NCBI GenBank assembly: GCA_966211965.1
Contig: CBIHON010000021.1
Span: 30,671-94,670, forward strand
From: CBIHON01 sp966211965
Lineage (GTDB): Bacteria; Pseudomonadota; Gammaproteobacteria; Burkholderiales; Burkholderiaceae_D
Length of the DNA stretch: 64,000 nt
Reading direction: 5' to 3'
Shown: positions 51,388 through 58,851 of the stretch, in pieces
Numbering within the stretch: the stretch's first letter is position 1
How the letters are laid out: the number at the start of each line of letters is the position of its first letter
Notes under the pieces: generated by a model
Database searches by the model: none
What the model saw: the letters and a program-made list of their open reading frames with translations, nothing else
Told to the model about the DNA's origin: nothing
Program-made: the position numbers and the translations under genes

Positions 51388-52788
51388 TTACATCGTGCCA
51401 AGCCTTCCGGCGATTTCCCTTGCCAGCGCCAGATGCATCGTCAGCGTTGGCAAGGTCTCGCCGGCAAATGCCTTGGTGTCCGCGTCGGTTCCCTGCTCCG
51501 ATTCCTGTCTGAACTCGCTGACGGCTTTTTCATGGTTGCCGACATTGATGTTCATGTAGGCCTTGTCGAAGTCGGCTCCGGATAATTGCAGCAGACCGGC
51601 GAAGGCAAGCTTGTCCTGTGCCGGCAGCAAGCGCGTCAATGCAATATTCTTCTGTCGCGCCAATTGGATGATTTTGCTGTTTGCCGTCATGTGATCGGCA
51701 ATCATTTTTTTGGCAAAATCCCGCACCTCCACGTTGGAGGTTTTCAAGAGAGCCAAATGCGCGAGCACGATTTCCGCTCTTCCGTCGCGATAGGCTTCGA
51801 AGAGAAATTCCGGCTTGATTTTTTCATCGAGGGCCTTTGCCATCTCAAGATGTGCGGACAAAGCCGGCAGGGTATTGGCGGCGAAGCCCTTGATCTCGGG
51901 ATCGCGTCCTTGGGCAGATTGGTCCTGGAACTTCTCGACATTCTTTTGATGGGCGACGACATTGACGTCCATGTACGCCTGATCGAAGTCTTGTCCCGAC
52001 AATCGTGACAATTGCTGCAGGATTATTTGCTGTTCCGCGGACGGCCCATCCGGCAAGGCGATATTTTTTTTCTGCGCCAATGCCTTGATCTCCTGGTTGG
52101 CGCGGCTGTGATCGTCGATCATCCGTTGTGCAAAATCTTTTACTTCATTGCTCGAAGACTTTTTCAGCGCAAGTTTCGAGAGCTGGATTTCCGCTTGTCC
52201 GCCCTTGAAGGCGTCGGCGAGAAAATCCGCAGGATCCAGCTTGTCATTGATACGTTCGGCCAATGCCAAATGCGCTTCGAGTATCGGCACGGTGTTCGCG
52301 GCAAAATAACGAACTTCCGGATCGGCTCCGCGGAATGATTGTTCGTTGAATTCCGTCAGGTCTTTTTCATGGAGTTCGACATTGATGTCCATGTACGCCT
52401 GGTCCGAATCGAGGCCAGGCAAAGTCGAAAGCCGTTCGACCAGCGCTTTTTGTTCCTCGTTAAGCTCGTTTGGCAGTGTGACGTGTTTTCGCACGGCTAG
52501 CTGCATGAGCTCGTTGTTGGTCCGGGTGTGATCCTCGATCATCTGTTGCGCGAAGAGTCGTACATCATTGTTTGATGTGCCCGCCGCCGCCAACTTCGAT
52601 AGCTGAATTTCAGCCAATCCACCCTGGAAGGCGTCGGCCAGGAAACGTGTGCTATCGAGAGGCAGGTTGTTCCGTTTGGCCGGTGCAGGAGGCGCATTGT
52701 TTGCCGAGCCGGCATCAGCGGCGAGGGCAAAGATGTCGACGCTGATGAATAACAGGAGGCCGGATAAAATTGACAAAAACTTTCTCAT
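51388..52788 (-). CDS. Exported protein with three tandem DUF4142 domains
   Basis: 466 residues from ATG 52788 (signal peptide MRKFLSILSGLLLFISVDIF). Three homologous units of about 135-140 residues follow at about 47-180, 187-320 and 327-461. Each repeats the same landmarks: FLADAFQGG or equivalent, QQMIEDHTRTN, QAYMDINVELHEKDL, and AAN-TLP-LEAHLALA. DUF4142 is a ferritin-like four-helix fold, usually one per protein; histidine and glutamate residues are kept (for example EDH and VELHEKD). Function unknown. Confidence 0.85.
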   Translation of the reverse strand: MRKFLSILSGLLLFISVDIFALAADAGSANNAPPAPAKRNNLPLDSTRFLADAFQGGLAEIQLSKLAAAGTSNNDVRLFAQQMIEDHTRTNNELMQLAVRKHVTLPNELNEEQKALVERLSTLPGLDSDQAYMDINVELHEKDLTEFNEQSFRGADPEVRYFAANTVPILEAHLALAERINDKLDPADFLADAFKGGQAEIQLSKLALKKSSSNEVKDFAQRMIDDHSRANQEIKALAQKKNIALPDGPSAEQQIILQQLSRLSGQDFDQAYMDVNVVAHQKNVEKFQDQSAQGRDPEIKGFAANTLPALSAHLEMAKALDEKIKPEFLFEAYRDGRAEIVLAHLALLKTSNVEVRDFAKKMIADHMTANSKIIQLARQKNIALTRLLPAQDKLAFAGLLQLSGADFDKAYMNINVGNHEKAVSEFRQESEQGTDADTKAFAGETLPTLTMHLALAREIAGRLGTM

Positions 52789-52843
52789 GGTGACTCCAAT
52801 AAAGAAATCGCATTCATCACGCCTCGTATCCGGCATGCTCTTC

Positions 52844-53003
52844 TAGTGTCCTGAGTCATTAATTCGTTGAAAAATAAAGCAGATGCAATGAGCGCCAGAC
52901 GAGGCGCAAAACGGAGCAAGGCCGGCGCCTTGCGAGTATTTGCAACGAAGGATGGTGTTCATTTCATCAGTTTTATTCAACGAATTAATGGCTCAGGACA
53001 CTA
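52844..53003. repeat. Repeat element C: TA-ended 28-bp inverted repeats with a structured core
   Basis: Arms at 52844-52871 and 52976-53003 match over 28 bases with one mismatch; both ends read TAGTGTCCTGAG and its complement. Inside, GCAAGGC pairs with GCCTTGC around 52916-52934 (AAGGCCGGCGCCTT), with further pairing possible. 160 bases long, no coding capacity. Same design as elements A and B (TA ends, long terminal inverted repeats, folded core, GGAGC motif) but a different sequence family. It lies upstream of the DUF4142 gene. Confidence 0.75.
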
Positions 53004-53326
53004 GTTGATGCCAAGCTTGGAAGAAGTGACGTGGCAGTGGTTGTGAGGGGCAGGTGCAACGAAGCAGGTGCGTTTGAATTAGTTTGCGTCAATGCGCGGA
53101 CTCGGCCACTTAAGTGAGAACCAATAATTGGTCCGCGGACCTGATTGGCATGTTTCTGGTTGCACTGGAAGGACTCGGGGCAACGTTTGCCGCATGTCGA
53201 GCGTTTCCGCGCTCACAGAATTAATACATACCGTCCATTGAATTTAAGCGGCTCGAATTCCTGCGCAAATTTCCGCACATATATTGCGCGGATTAATGAT
53301 TTCTAAGCCAGTCTGGCCCGATGAGC
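53004..53326. other. Intergenic stretch without a gene
   Basis: 323 bases between repeat C and the end of the repeat-protein gene. I see no credible coding frame. Two palindromes are present, ACCAATAATTGGT and GGTCCGCGGACC, overlapping near 53120-53142, and an AT-rich stretch near 53220-53300. Nothing can be assigned. Confidence 0.5.
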
Positions 53327-53773
53327 CTATTTTGCTCCAGCAGTTGGAGTAGTAGGCGTAGTAGGCGTAGTGGTTGTTATTGGCTGCGAAGTGCAGGTAA
53401 TGCCTGCTGCACCTGGCGTGCCGCCACTACCACCGCCAGTGCCGCCGCCAGTGCCTGTGCCAGACTGGGTGCAGGCCACAAGCGAATTATTTGCAACGTC
53501 AATAAACCACGTGCTTGTACCGCTACCGGTGGTGCCGCCCGTATTGGCCTGCGACGTAAATAGCGCGATATACGGAACGCCGCCAGTGGGTGGTGTTGTC
53601 GGCGTGCCCCCGGGTGGCGTGGTTGGCGTTCCTCCAGGCGGAGTGGTCGGCGTTCCTCCCGGCGGAGTGGTCGGCGTCCCACCAGGCGGGGTGTTTGACT
53701 GGGCCAAAAGGATTGACGAGGGAATGCCTAGCGCAATAATTGCAGCTGCGATGGGTTTTAAAATTGATTTCAC
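53327..53773 (-). CDS. Small exported Pro/Gly/Thr-repeat protein
   Basis: 148 residues from GTG 53773, with AAGGAG eight bases upstream. A signal peptide (MKSILKPIAAAIIALGIPSS to about residue 25) is followed by four copies of the 8-residue unit TPTTPPGG, a middle domain with GVPYIALFTSQANTGGTTGS, TSTWFIDVANNSLVACTQSG, a Gly/Thr-rich stretch and a second Pro/Thr tail. Two cysteines (VACT, ITCT) may form a disulfide. Its core looks like a short beta domain (STWFIDVANN then LVAC) as in small surface or adhesive proteins; not recognised. Confidence 0.7.
   Translation of the reverse strand: MKSILKPIAAAIIALGIPSSILLAQSNTPPGGTPTTPPGGTPTTPPGGTPTTPPGGTPTTPPTGGVPYIALFTSQANTGGTTGSGTSTWFIDVANNSLVACTQSGTGTGGGTGGGSGGTPGAAGITCTSQPITTTTPTTPTTPTAGAK
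53588..53694. repeat. 24-bp minisatellite inside the exported repeat protein
   Basis: About four imperfect copies of a 24-bp unit encoding TPTTPPGG, clearly visible as alternating GTCGGCGTTCCTCC and GGCGGAGTG blocks. Copy number could change by slippage without loss of frame. Confidence 0.8.
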
Positions 53774-53784
53774 AATGCTCTCCT

Positions 53785-53812
53785 TAAAAAATAAAAATCC
53801 GGATGCTCCGGA
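53785..53812 (-). terminator. Terminator-like hairpin in front of the repeat-protein gene
   Basis: On the minus strand TCCGGAGCATCCGGA (a perfect 6-bp stem) is followed by TTTTTATTTTTT and, right after, by the AAGGAG ribosome site and GTG start of the gene. Placed upstream of a gene on the same strand, it would act as an attenuator, or end an unseen upstream transcript. Confidence 0.7.
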
Positions 53813-54345
53813 AGTTCCAGTATGTCCGGCGAGATTCGGAATTCAAGGCGAGCAAAGAATCGAAACACAGTGAACTTTGATAAGCCTCAAAGAGGCAGGT
53901 TGTATTGTTTCTGACGGCCATAATGCATTGATTTCCTTCATCGCGTTTGGAGCCGTGCTCTGCCAGGCGGAAGCGGGCTTGTGCGGAAGAGGTGCGGATG
54001 TTGAGGCGGCATTGGATGTCCGGTCGATAACCATGAAATAGGATGCTCTGAACTTTTGTCGCCATGAGATTTCCAATTTTTATGAGTGCTTTTGGGAGGG
54101 AAGTCTCATGCACGCAATGTTGCGGCCTGGCTTTCGCACAAGGGGCGGGACAGCGGGCTCGACCGGCACGGATCGGTACGTTGAGTTGAGCAGGTCATCG
54201 GGCTCAACAATATTGATGCCTATTGATGCCTTCTTTGGTCAACGGGACGAGGAGGGGGACGGATTCTTCAGGTGGCAACAGTTTTGGCGCGTCACTCCGC
54301 GGGAGCGCCGTGCCCTTCAGTCCGCATCGATTTGATGGGCTTTTA
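53813..54345. other. Intergenic stretch without a convincing gene
   Basis: 533 bases. Short frames exist on both strands, but none has a ribosome site, family resemblance or reasonable codon use. The tandem ATTGATGCCT pair near 54213-54232 is the only visible repeat. The minus-strand part nearest 53813 is the presumed leader of the repeat-protein gene. Confidence 0.5.
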
Positions 54346-55986
54346 CTATTCCGTCTGAAGACGGATCAGCAATGCTGTCTTATTGAGCGCGGACAGAGCA
54401 CGGTCGATGACAGCGTGCCCGCTGCCGCGGCAAACCGCTTCGACAATCAGCCGCGTGCTGGCGCAGATACGCAAAGCGCTTACCGGCACGTCGTTGCGTT
54501 GGCCGCATGCCACCGGTTGCCCTAATTGGCAGCGCAATGAGATGCTCTTTTCATCGAAAACGGCGAGGTCCAAATCGGGATGATCGGCCAAATCGGCCTG
54601 CAGCAGTCGATAGACCCGCATGGTTTCGTCGCGGCTCAACGGCTGCCTTCCTTCCTTGCCCGGAGGATGGTGAAGGATGAATGGAAAAATCGTCTGGATA
54701 TGGTCCCAACCATCCTCCGCGACGAGCGGGCTGCGGTCGAGCCGGGGAACTGGCAGCGCCTCGAGCAAGGGGTCGCTTTGCAAACGGTTTTGAATCGCCA
54801 ACGCAAATTCTTGAAGGAAGTGCTTCACGTCGGCTTCGGGTAAGGCGCGAAATGCCCTCAGCTCCTGCAGCGCTGCTTCCCAGCGCAGCAGCAGACCGAA
54901 GTTGGCGGTGTCATCGAGAACGTCGGCAGCCAGCCACCCCGCCGGCCAATCCGCGCGCGCCGAATATGCCGCCAAGGCGGGCGGCAGCGGCGACGTACGC
55001 AAGCGCGCGGCTGCGGCAGGAGGGATGAACAGTGCGCCCGCAAAGGTCGGGCCGGTTACGAATTTCGAGCCGGTCACCGCCACCATGAAATCGTGTTCCA
55101 GGTAGGCACGCAAAGTCGCCGGCGCGATGCGGAATTGGCAGGCATCGACCAGCACTTCGAAGGAGCCGGGCATCCGCCGCCGCAAAGCGGCCACCCAGCC
55201 CGGCGCAGGCGCGATCATGCCGGTCTTGGAGCCGTCGACCAGAATCAGCAGTACGCGCCGCTGGAGTGCAAGCGCTTCGCTTACCAGGGTTTCGACTTCG
55301 GCGTCCACGGCGTTTGCCTGCCGCGGGCTGCCGTCGCTTTGGCGAATCGGCACCATCGCCACCTCGACTGCGGCGGCGCCGGAGATGGCGGCGCCTTCCA
55401 CAACGGATTCTCCCAGCGCGGAGCGGGTGCTGAAATGACGGCCGGCCAGTGCGGCCGGTACGCCCCGTCCGGTCTCTTCGGCATCCATCATGATGACCAG
55501 GCCGGGCCTTGCTTCGGATGCGCCGGCAAGTTGGGCCGAAATCAGGTGCAAGTCGGTGCCCGATGCGGCCAGGACCACATCAAGCCCCTGCAAGTCCGTC
55601 ATGCCGCACAGCGCGATCAGCTCTTGCCGCACCCGCTTGGCTTCACGGGCGTAGACCGTGGCGCCGCTTTGCGTGGGGATGGCTTGCTGCAGCCTCTGGC
55701 GCAGGCAGTTCGCGGCGGCGAATCCTGCCGGTGAAATGGACGACGCGGTGGAGGAGCCGAAGGCCGCCAGCGCCGGATCGGGAAGTGGAGAACAACCGTA
55801 CCTGTTCAATGCCCGGTCCGTATCGAGCGCAATGCGGGCATCGCCGCCTTCGAGCAGGAGCCGTTCGGTCGATGCCAGCATGGAACGCGCAAAGGCCGCT
55901 TGGCCGGCTTGTTCGCTTCGCATGCCTGTTTCGATCCCGATGGCGTCCATGGCTGGCTGGTTCAAGAGCCTGTTTGAGCTCATCAT
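54346..55986 (-). CDS. PLP-fold (aminotransferase-like) enzyme, third gene of a biosynthetic operon
   Basis: 546 residues, starting at ATG 55986 (or 55983). A fold-type I PLP enzyme by motifs: phosphate cradle SGTDLH (142-147), pyridine-nitrogen Asp281 in LVDACQFR, and probable Schiff-base Lys308 in VTGSKFVTGPTFAG. The N-terminal segment NRYGCSPLPDP and FGSSTASSISPAGFAAA (about 61-92) is unusual and may shape the active site. No close named family is recognised, so transaminase, lyase or acyltransferase chemistry all remain possible. It starts five bases after the ATP-grasp stop. Confidence 0.7.
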   Translation of the reverse strand: MMSSNRLLNQPAMDAIGIETGMRSEQAGQAAFARSMLASTERLLLEGGDARIALDTDRALNRYGCSPLPDPALAAFGSSTASSISPAGFAAANCLRQRLQQAIPTQSGATVYAREAKRVRQELIALCGMTDLQGLDVVLAASGTDLHLISAQLAGASEARPGLVIMMDAEETGRGVPAALAGRHFSTRSALGESVVEGAAISGAAAVEVAMVPIRQSDGSPRQANAVDAEVETLVSEALALQRRVLLILVDGSKTGMIAPAPGWVAALRRRMPGSFEVLVDACQFRIAPATLRAYLEHDFMVAVTGSKFVTGPTFAGALFIPPAAAARLRTSPLPPALAAYSARADWPAGWLAADVLDDTANFGLLLRWEAALQELRAFRALPEADVKHFLQEFALAIQNRLQSDPLLEALPVPRLDRSPLVAEDGWDHIQTIFPFILHHPPGKEGRQPLSRDETMRVYRLLQADLADHPDLDLAVFDEKSISLRCQLGQPVACGQRNDVPVSALRICASTRLIVEAVCRGSGHAVIDRALSALNKTALLIRLQTE

Positions 55987-55991
55987 AGCCT

Positions 55992-57236
55992 CTAGGCGTA
56001 ACTGCGTTCGGCAGCTTTGCGCAGCATCTCGTGAAAAGCTCCGAACAATTTCCGCATCTGCGGCTGCTTGTACGGAAACAGGTCGACCGGGTCCATCGCA
56101 TGCACGATCATGTCGCTGTCGACTTCAAAAATCAGCAAACGTCCGTCTGGCGTTTGCGCACAATCGAGTCCTACATAATCCAGCCCCAGGCGCTCGTAGA
56201 TGGCGCGAAAAGCCTCCGCATGACGCGGTGCGAAATCGTCATCGAAATCGGCCATGAAGCGCTCTTCCTCCGCCCGTTTTTCCGCGCTGTCGGTCATGCC
56301 GGCGTTGAGATAGTGAATCATCCATTGCGACGAGATACCCATGTGACAGACGAAGGGCCTGCCTTCGATCAGCATGATCCGGTATTTGCGGAACATGCCA
56401 TCCGCGCTGCGATAGTCGACGAAGCGCGCGATATAGAACTCGCTGTCCTGTGCCGTTTGCAGAAAGACCTCGATGTCGGCCGGGCTGTCGAGTTTGCGGA
56501 GACCATGGCCGGCATGCGAGCCGACAGGCCGCGCGATGATCGGGAATCTCCCGTCCTCAAGGACGACGGTCAGCGCCTGTTGCCCGTTGCCGATCTGTTC
56601 CAGCGTCTGTCGGGTAATGCGCGCGGAAACCGGCATGACAACGCCCGGCGCGGACTTCAGCAAGGCGCTGGCGCCGTCGCGCGACAGGCAGGCAATTCGG
56701 CCTGGGGCGTTCAGCACGGGCCTGGGCCAGACCTGGACGAGGTTTTCAAGCTCGCTCAGGAGCCGGCGATTTTCGTCGCATTCGCCCACCGCGACGAACA
56801 ATACGTCGTGCTCGGGCACGCCGTCCGGAGGCGCTACACCGTCGCCCATGTAAAGCATGTCGAGATTGACGTCGGATCGTTCCAGCAAAAATTCCAGCGG
56901 CGTATTCGCCATCAAATCACCCGGCGCCATGATTGCGAGCAGGCGGATTTTTTCCGCGCCGCTTGCCGCCGGAATCGTATAGAGCGACTGGATTGCGAGT
57001 GCCTGGGCCTGGGTGGCGAGCGCGATGTCGCGGTTCCCGGTGAGCTGCAGCACGGTCGACAAATCCATCAAGGTATGGGCGTCGTCGGGATGCGCCGTTG
57101 CGCGTTCGATCAACCTGGTGCCCAGCGGTTTGAGGTCGACGCCGGCAAATGCCTGGCGCATCAGCGGCGCAAGCCCGATCAGCGGCGCACGGGCCTGGTC
57201 GTCTGCCGGTAGTGCGGCTTGCGCAATGGATGTCAT
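55992..57236 (-). CDS. TPR/ATP-grasp ligase
   Basis: 414 residues. A TPR-like helical part (about 36-86, TLMDLSTVLQLTGNRDIALA) is joined to a RimK/D-Ala-ligase-like pre-ATP-grasp domain (about 96-180) and an ATP-grasp domain (about 190-400). Visible active-site elements are IARPVGSHAGHGL (235-246) for ATP phosphates, FVDYRSADGMFRKYRIMLIE, and metal residues Asp358, Glu371 and Asp373 in LDCAQTPDGRLLIFEVDSDM. Such ligases join a carboxylate to an amine through an acyl phosphate. It overlaps the decarboxylase gene by four bases (ATGA). Confidence 0.83.
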   Translation of the reverse strand: MTSIAQAALPADDQARAPLIGLAPLMRQAFAGVDLKPLGTRLIERATAHPDDAHTLMDLSTVLQLTGNRDIALATQAQALAIQSLYTIPAASGAEKIRLLAIMAPGDLMANTPLEFLLERSDVNLDMLYMGDGVAPPDGVPEHDVLFVAVGECDENRRLLSELENLVQVWPRPVLNAPGRIACLSRDGASALLKSAPGVVMPVSARITRQTLEQIGNGQQALTVVLEDGRFPIIARPVGSHAGHGLRKLDSPADIEVFLQTAQDSEFYIARFVDYRSADGMFRKYRIMLIEGRPFVCHMGISSQWMIHYLNAGMTDSAEKRAEEERFMADFDDDFAPRHAEAFRAIYERLGLDYVGLDCAQTPDGRLLIFEVDSDMIVHAMDPVDLFPYKQPQMRKLFGAFHEMLRKAAERSYA

Positions 57237-58705
57237 GGCGTCTCCCTGGTTTGCTTGTTATGCGCTGCACCGAATGCGAGCGTGGCTTTGACCAGCGCAT
57301 CGACATCGCTGCGCCGGGTACGATGATTGACGAAGGCCGCGCGTATGGCGAGCCGGCCGTCGATGGTGGTGGCCGACGGCGCCGCGATGCCGGACTCCTG
57401 CAAGGCGACCACGATGTCGGCGTTGACGCGGTCAGCGCTGGCGGGAGCGGCATCCGCGCAGCGGTAGCGGAAGCAGACGATGTTCAATGATACCGGAGCC
57501 AGCAATTCCAGTTCCGGCTCGGCTTCGATGCGCTGTTGCAGGTAGCGCGCAAGTTCGCATGTGCCGGAAATGACCTGGCCGAGTTTTTCCGCGCCGTAGA
57601 CCTTGAAGGTGAACCAGGTCTTGAGCGCCTTGAAACTGCGCGACAGGTCCGGCCCGAGATCGCAAGGCCAGGGCGAGTTGGCAGCCATGCCGCGGCTGTC
57701 GCGGCGCAGGTAAGCCGCCGGGGCGGCAAAGGTGCTTTCGTGCATCGCACCGTCGCGCACCAGGATAAAACCGGCGTCGTATTGCACCTGTGCCCACTTA
57801 TGGAAGTCCAGCGCGATCGAGTCGGCGCGCTCGATGCCGGCCAGGCGAGGCGCAATATCCGGCGCCAGCATGGCAAGTGCCCCGTAGGCGCCGTCGACGT
57901 GGAACCAGATTCCTTCGTGTTGCGCGACATCGGCCAGCGCGGCGAGATTGTCAACTGCGCCGACATCGACGGTGCCTGCCGTCCCGGCGATGAAAAACGG
58001 CGTCAGGCCGGCAGCGCGGTCAGCGGCGATTGCGCGTTGCAGTGCTTTCAGGTCCATCTCGAAGCGCGCGTTCATCGGAATGAGGCGCAGCGCGTCGATG
58101 CCGATGCCGGACAAATCCATCGCCTGCGAGATGCAGCCGTGCGCGCCGGCGGAGGCGTAGGCGCATAGGCGGCGCGGGTCGCCGGCCAAGCCTGAGTTGC
58201 GGATACCGGCGCCGAGAGCGGCGGTACGCGCGACCAGCACGCCGAGCAGGTTGGCCATCGAGCTGCCGGTCACGAACAGACCGCTTGCTGTCTCGGGAAA
58301 GCCGAACAGTTCGCGCATCCAGCGCACCAGTTGCCGTTCGACCTCGACCGGAATCTGGTCGCGTCCGCCGACGTTCGCATTCAAGCCGGCGGCCAGCATT
58401 TCCGCCAGCATGCCGATTGGTGTGCCGCCGCCCTGCACCCAGCCCATGAAGCCAGGATGTGCATTGCCGATGACATAAGGAACAATATCCTGCATGAAGC
58501 TGGCGTGAACAGCCGCCAGTTCGCTTGGCTGCTGCGGCAGCGCTTGTTGAAAATTCTCCCGCACCTCCGGCGGTATCGGTTGCCAGACCGGCCGCTGGCG
58601 CAGGTGTTCAAGATAATCCACCATGTCGTCGAGCATGCGATGGCCTTGTGCGCGCAGTGCTTGCCAGTCCTCCGGATCGAGCGTGTGTTCTGATGGTGCC
58701 GGCAT
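57233..58705 (-). CDS. Group II PLP-dependent amino acid decarboxylase
   Basis: 490 residues of the aromatic-L-amino-acid/tyrosine/glutamate decarboxylase family. Start at ATG 58705 behind AAGGAGAGG. Visible are the N-terminal AHPGFMGWVQGGGTPIGMLA, VTGSSMANLLG, His189 (stacks on PLP), WFHVDGAYGA with Asp271, and the Schiff-base Lys303 in LDFHKWAQVQYDAG. The HPGFMGW and SSMAN stretches favour aromatic-amino-acid decarboxylases over glutamate ones. It would release an amine and CO2. First gene of the operon; its product amine is a logical substrate for the ATP-grasp ligase. Confidence 0.88.
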   Translation of the reverse strand: MPAPSEHTLDPEDWQALRAQGHRMLDDMVDYLEHLRQRPVWQPIPPEVRENFQQALPQQPSELAAVHASFMQDIVPYVIGNAHPGFMGWVQGGGTPIGMLAEMLAAGLNANVGGRDQIPVEVERQLVRWMRELFGFPETASGLFVTGSSMANLLGVLVARTAALGAGIRNSGLAGDPRRLCAYASAGAHGCISQAMDLSGIGIDALRLIPMNARFEMDLKALQRAIAADRAAGLTPFFIAGTAGTVDVGAVDNLAALADVAQHEGIWFHVDGAYGALAMLAPDIAPRLAGIERADSIALDFHKWAQVQYDAGFILVRDGAMHESTFAAPAAYLRRDSRGMAANSPWPCDLGPDLSRSFKALKTWFTFKVYGAEKLGQVISGTCELARYLQQRIEAEPELELLAPVSLNIVCFRYRCADAAPASADRVNADIVVALQESGIAAPSATTIDGRLAIRAAFVNHRTRRSDVDALVKATLAFGAAHNKQTRETP

Positions 58706-58851
58706 TGCCTCTCCTTGATGATTGAATTATCGGAGTTTACCGGGGAATTCGATAAGGGGAGCAGGATGTCTTTTCCGGTTCTTATTTGATGCGGACTATT
58801 GAATTCTTGCTGGAGCGGGCCCTGCCTGCGCCTGCGAATACCGCTGCGCGC

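Noticed and set aside
53588..53694. Regular repeats considered as a CRISPR array
   Set aside because: The units are contiguous 24-mers encoding TPTTPPGG with no spacers, inside a coding frame.
53784..54065. Possible 93-residue minus-strand protein
   Set aside because: Its last codons run through the hairpin and T-run at 53785-53812, it has no recognisable domain and only a weak ribosome site.
54108..54335. Possible 75-residue plus-strand protein
   Set aside because: No ribosome site, no family pattern, low-complexity Gly/Arg start.
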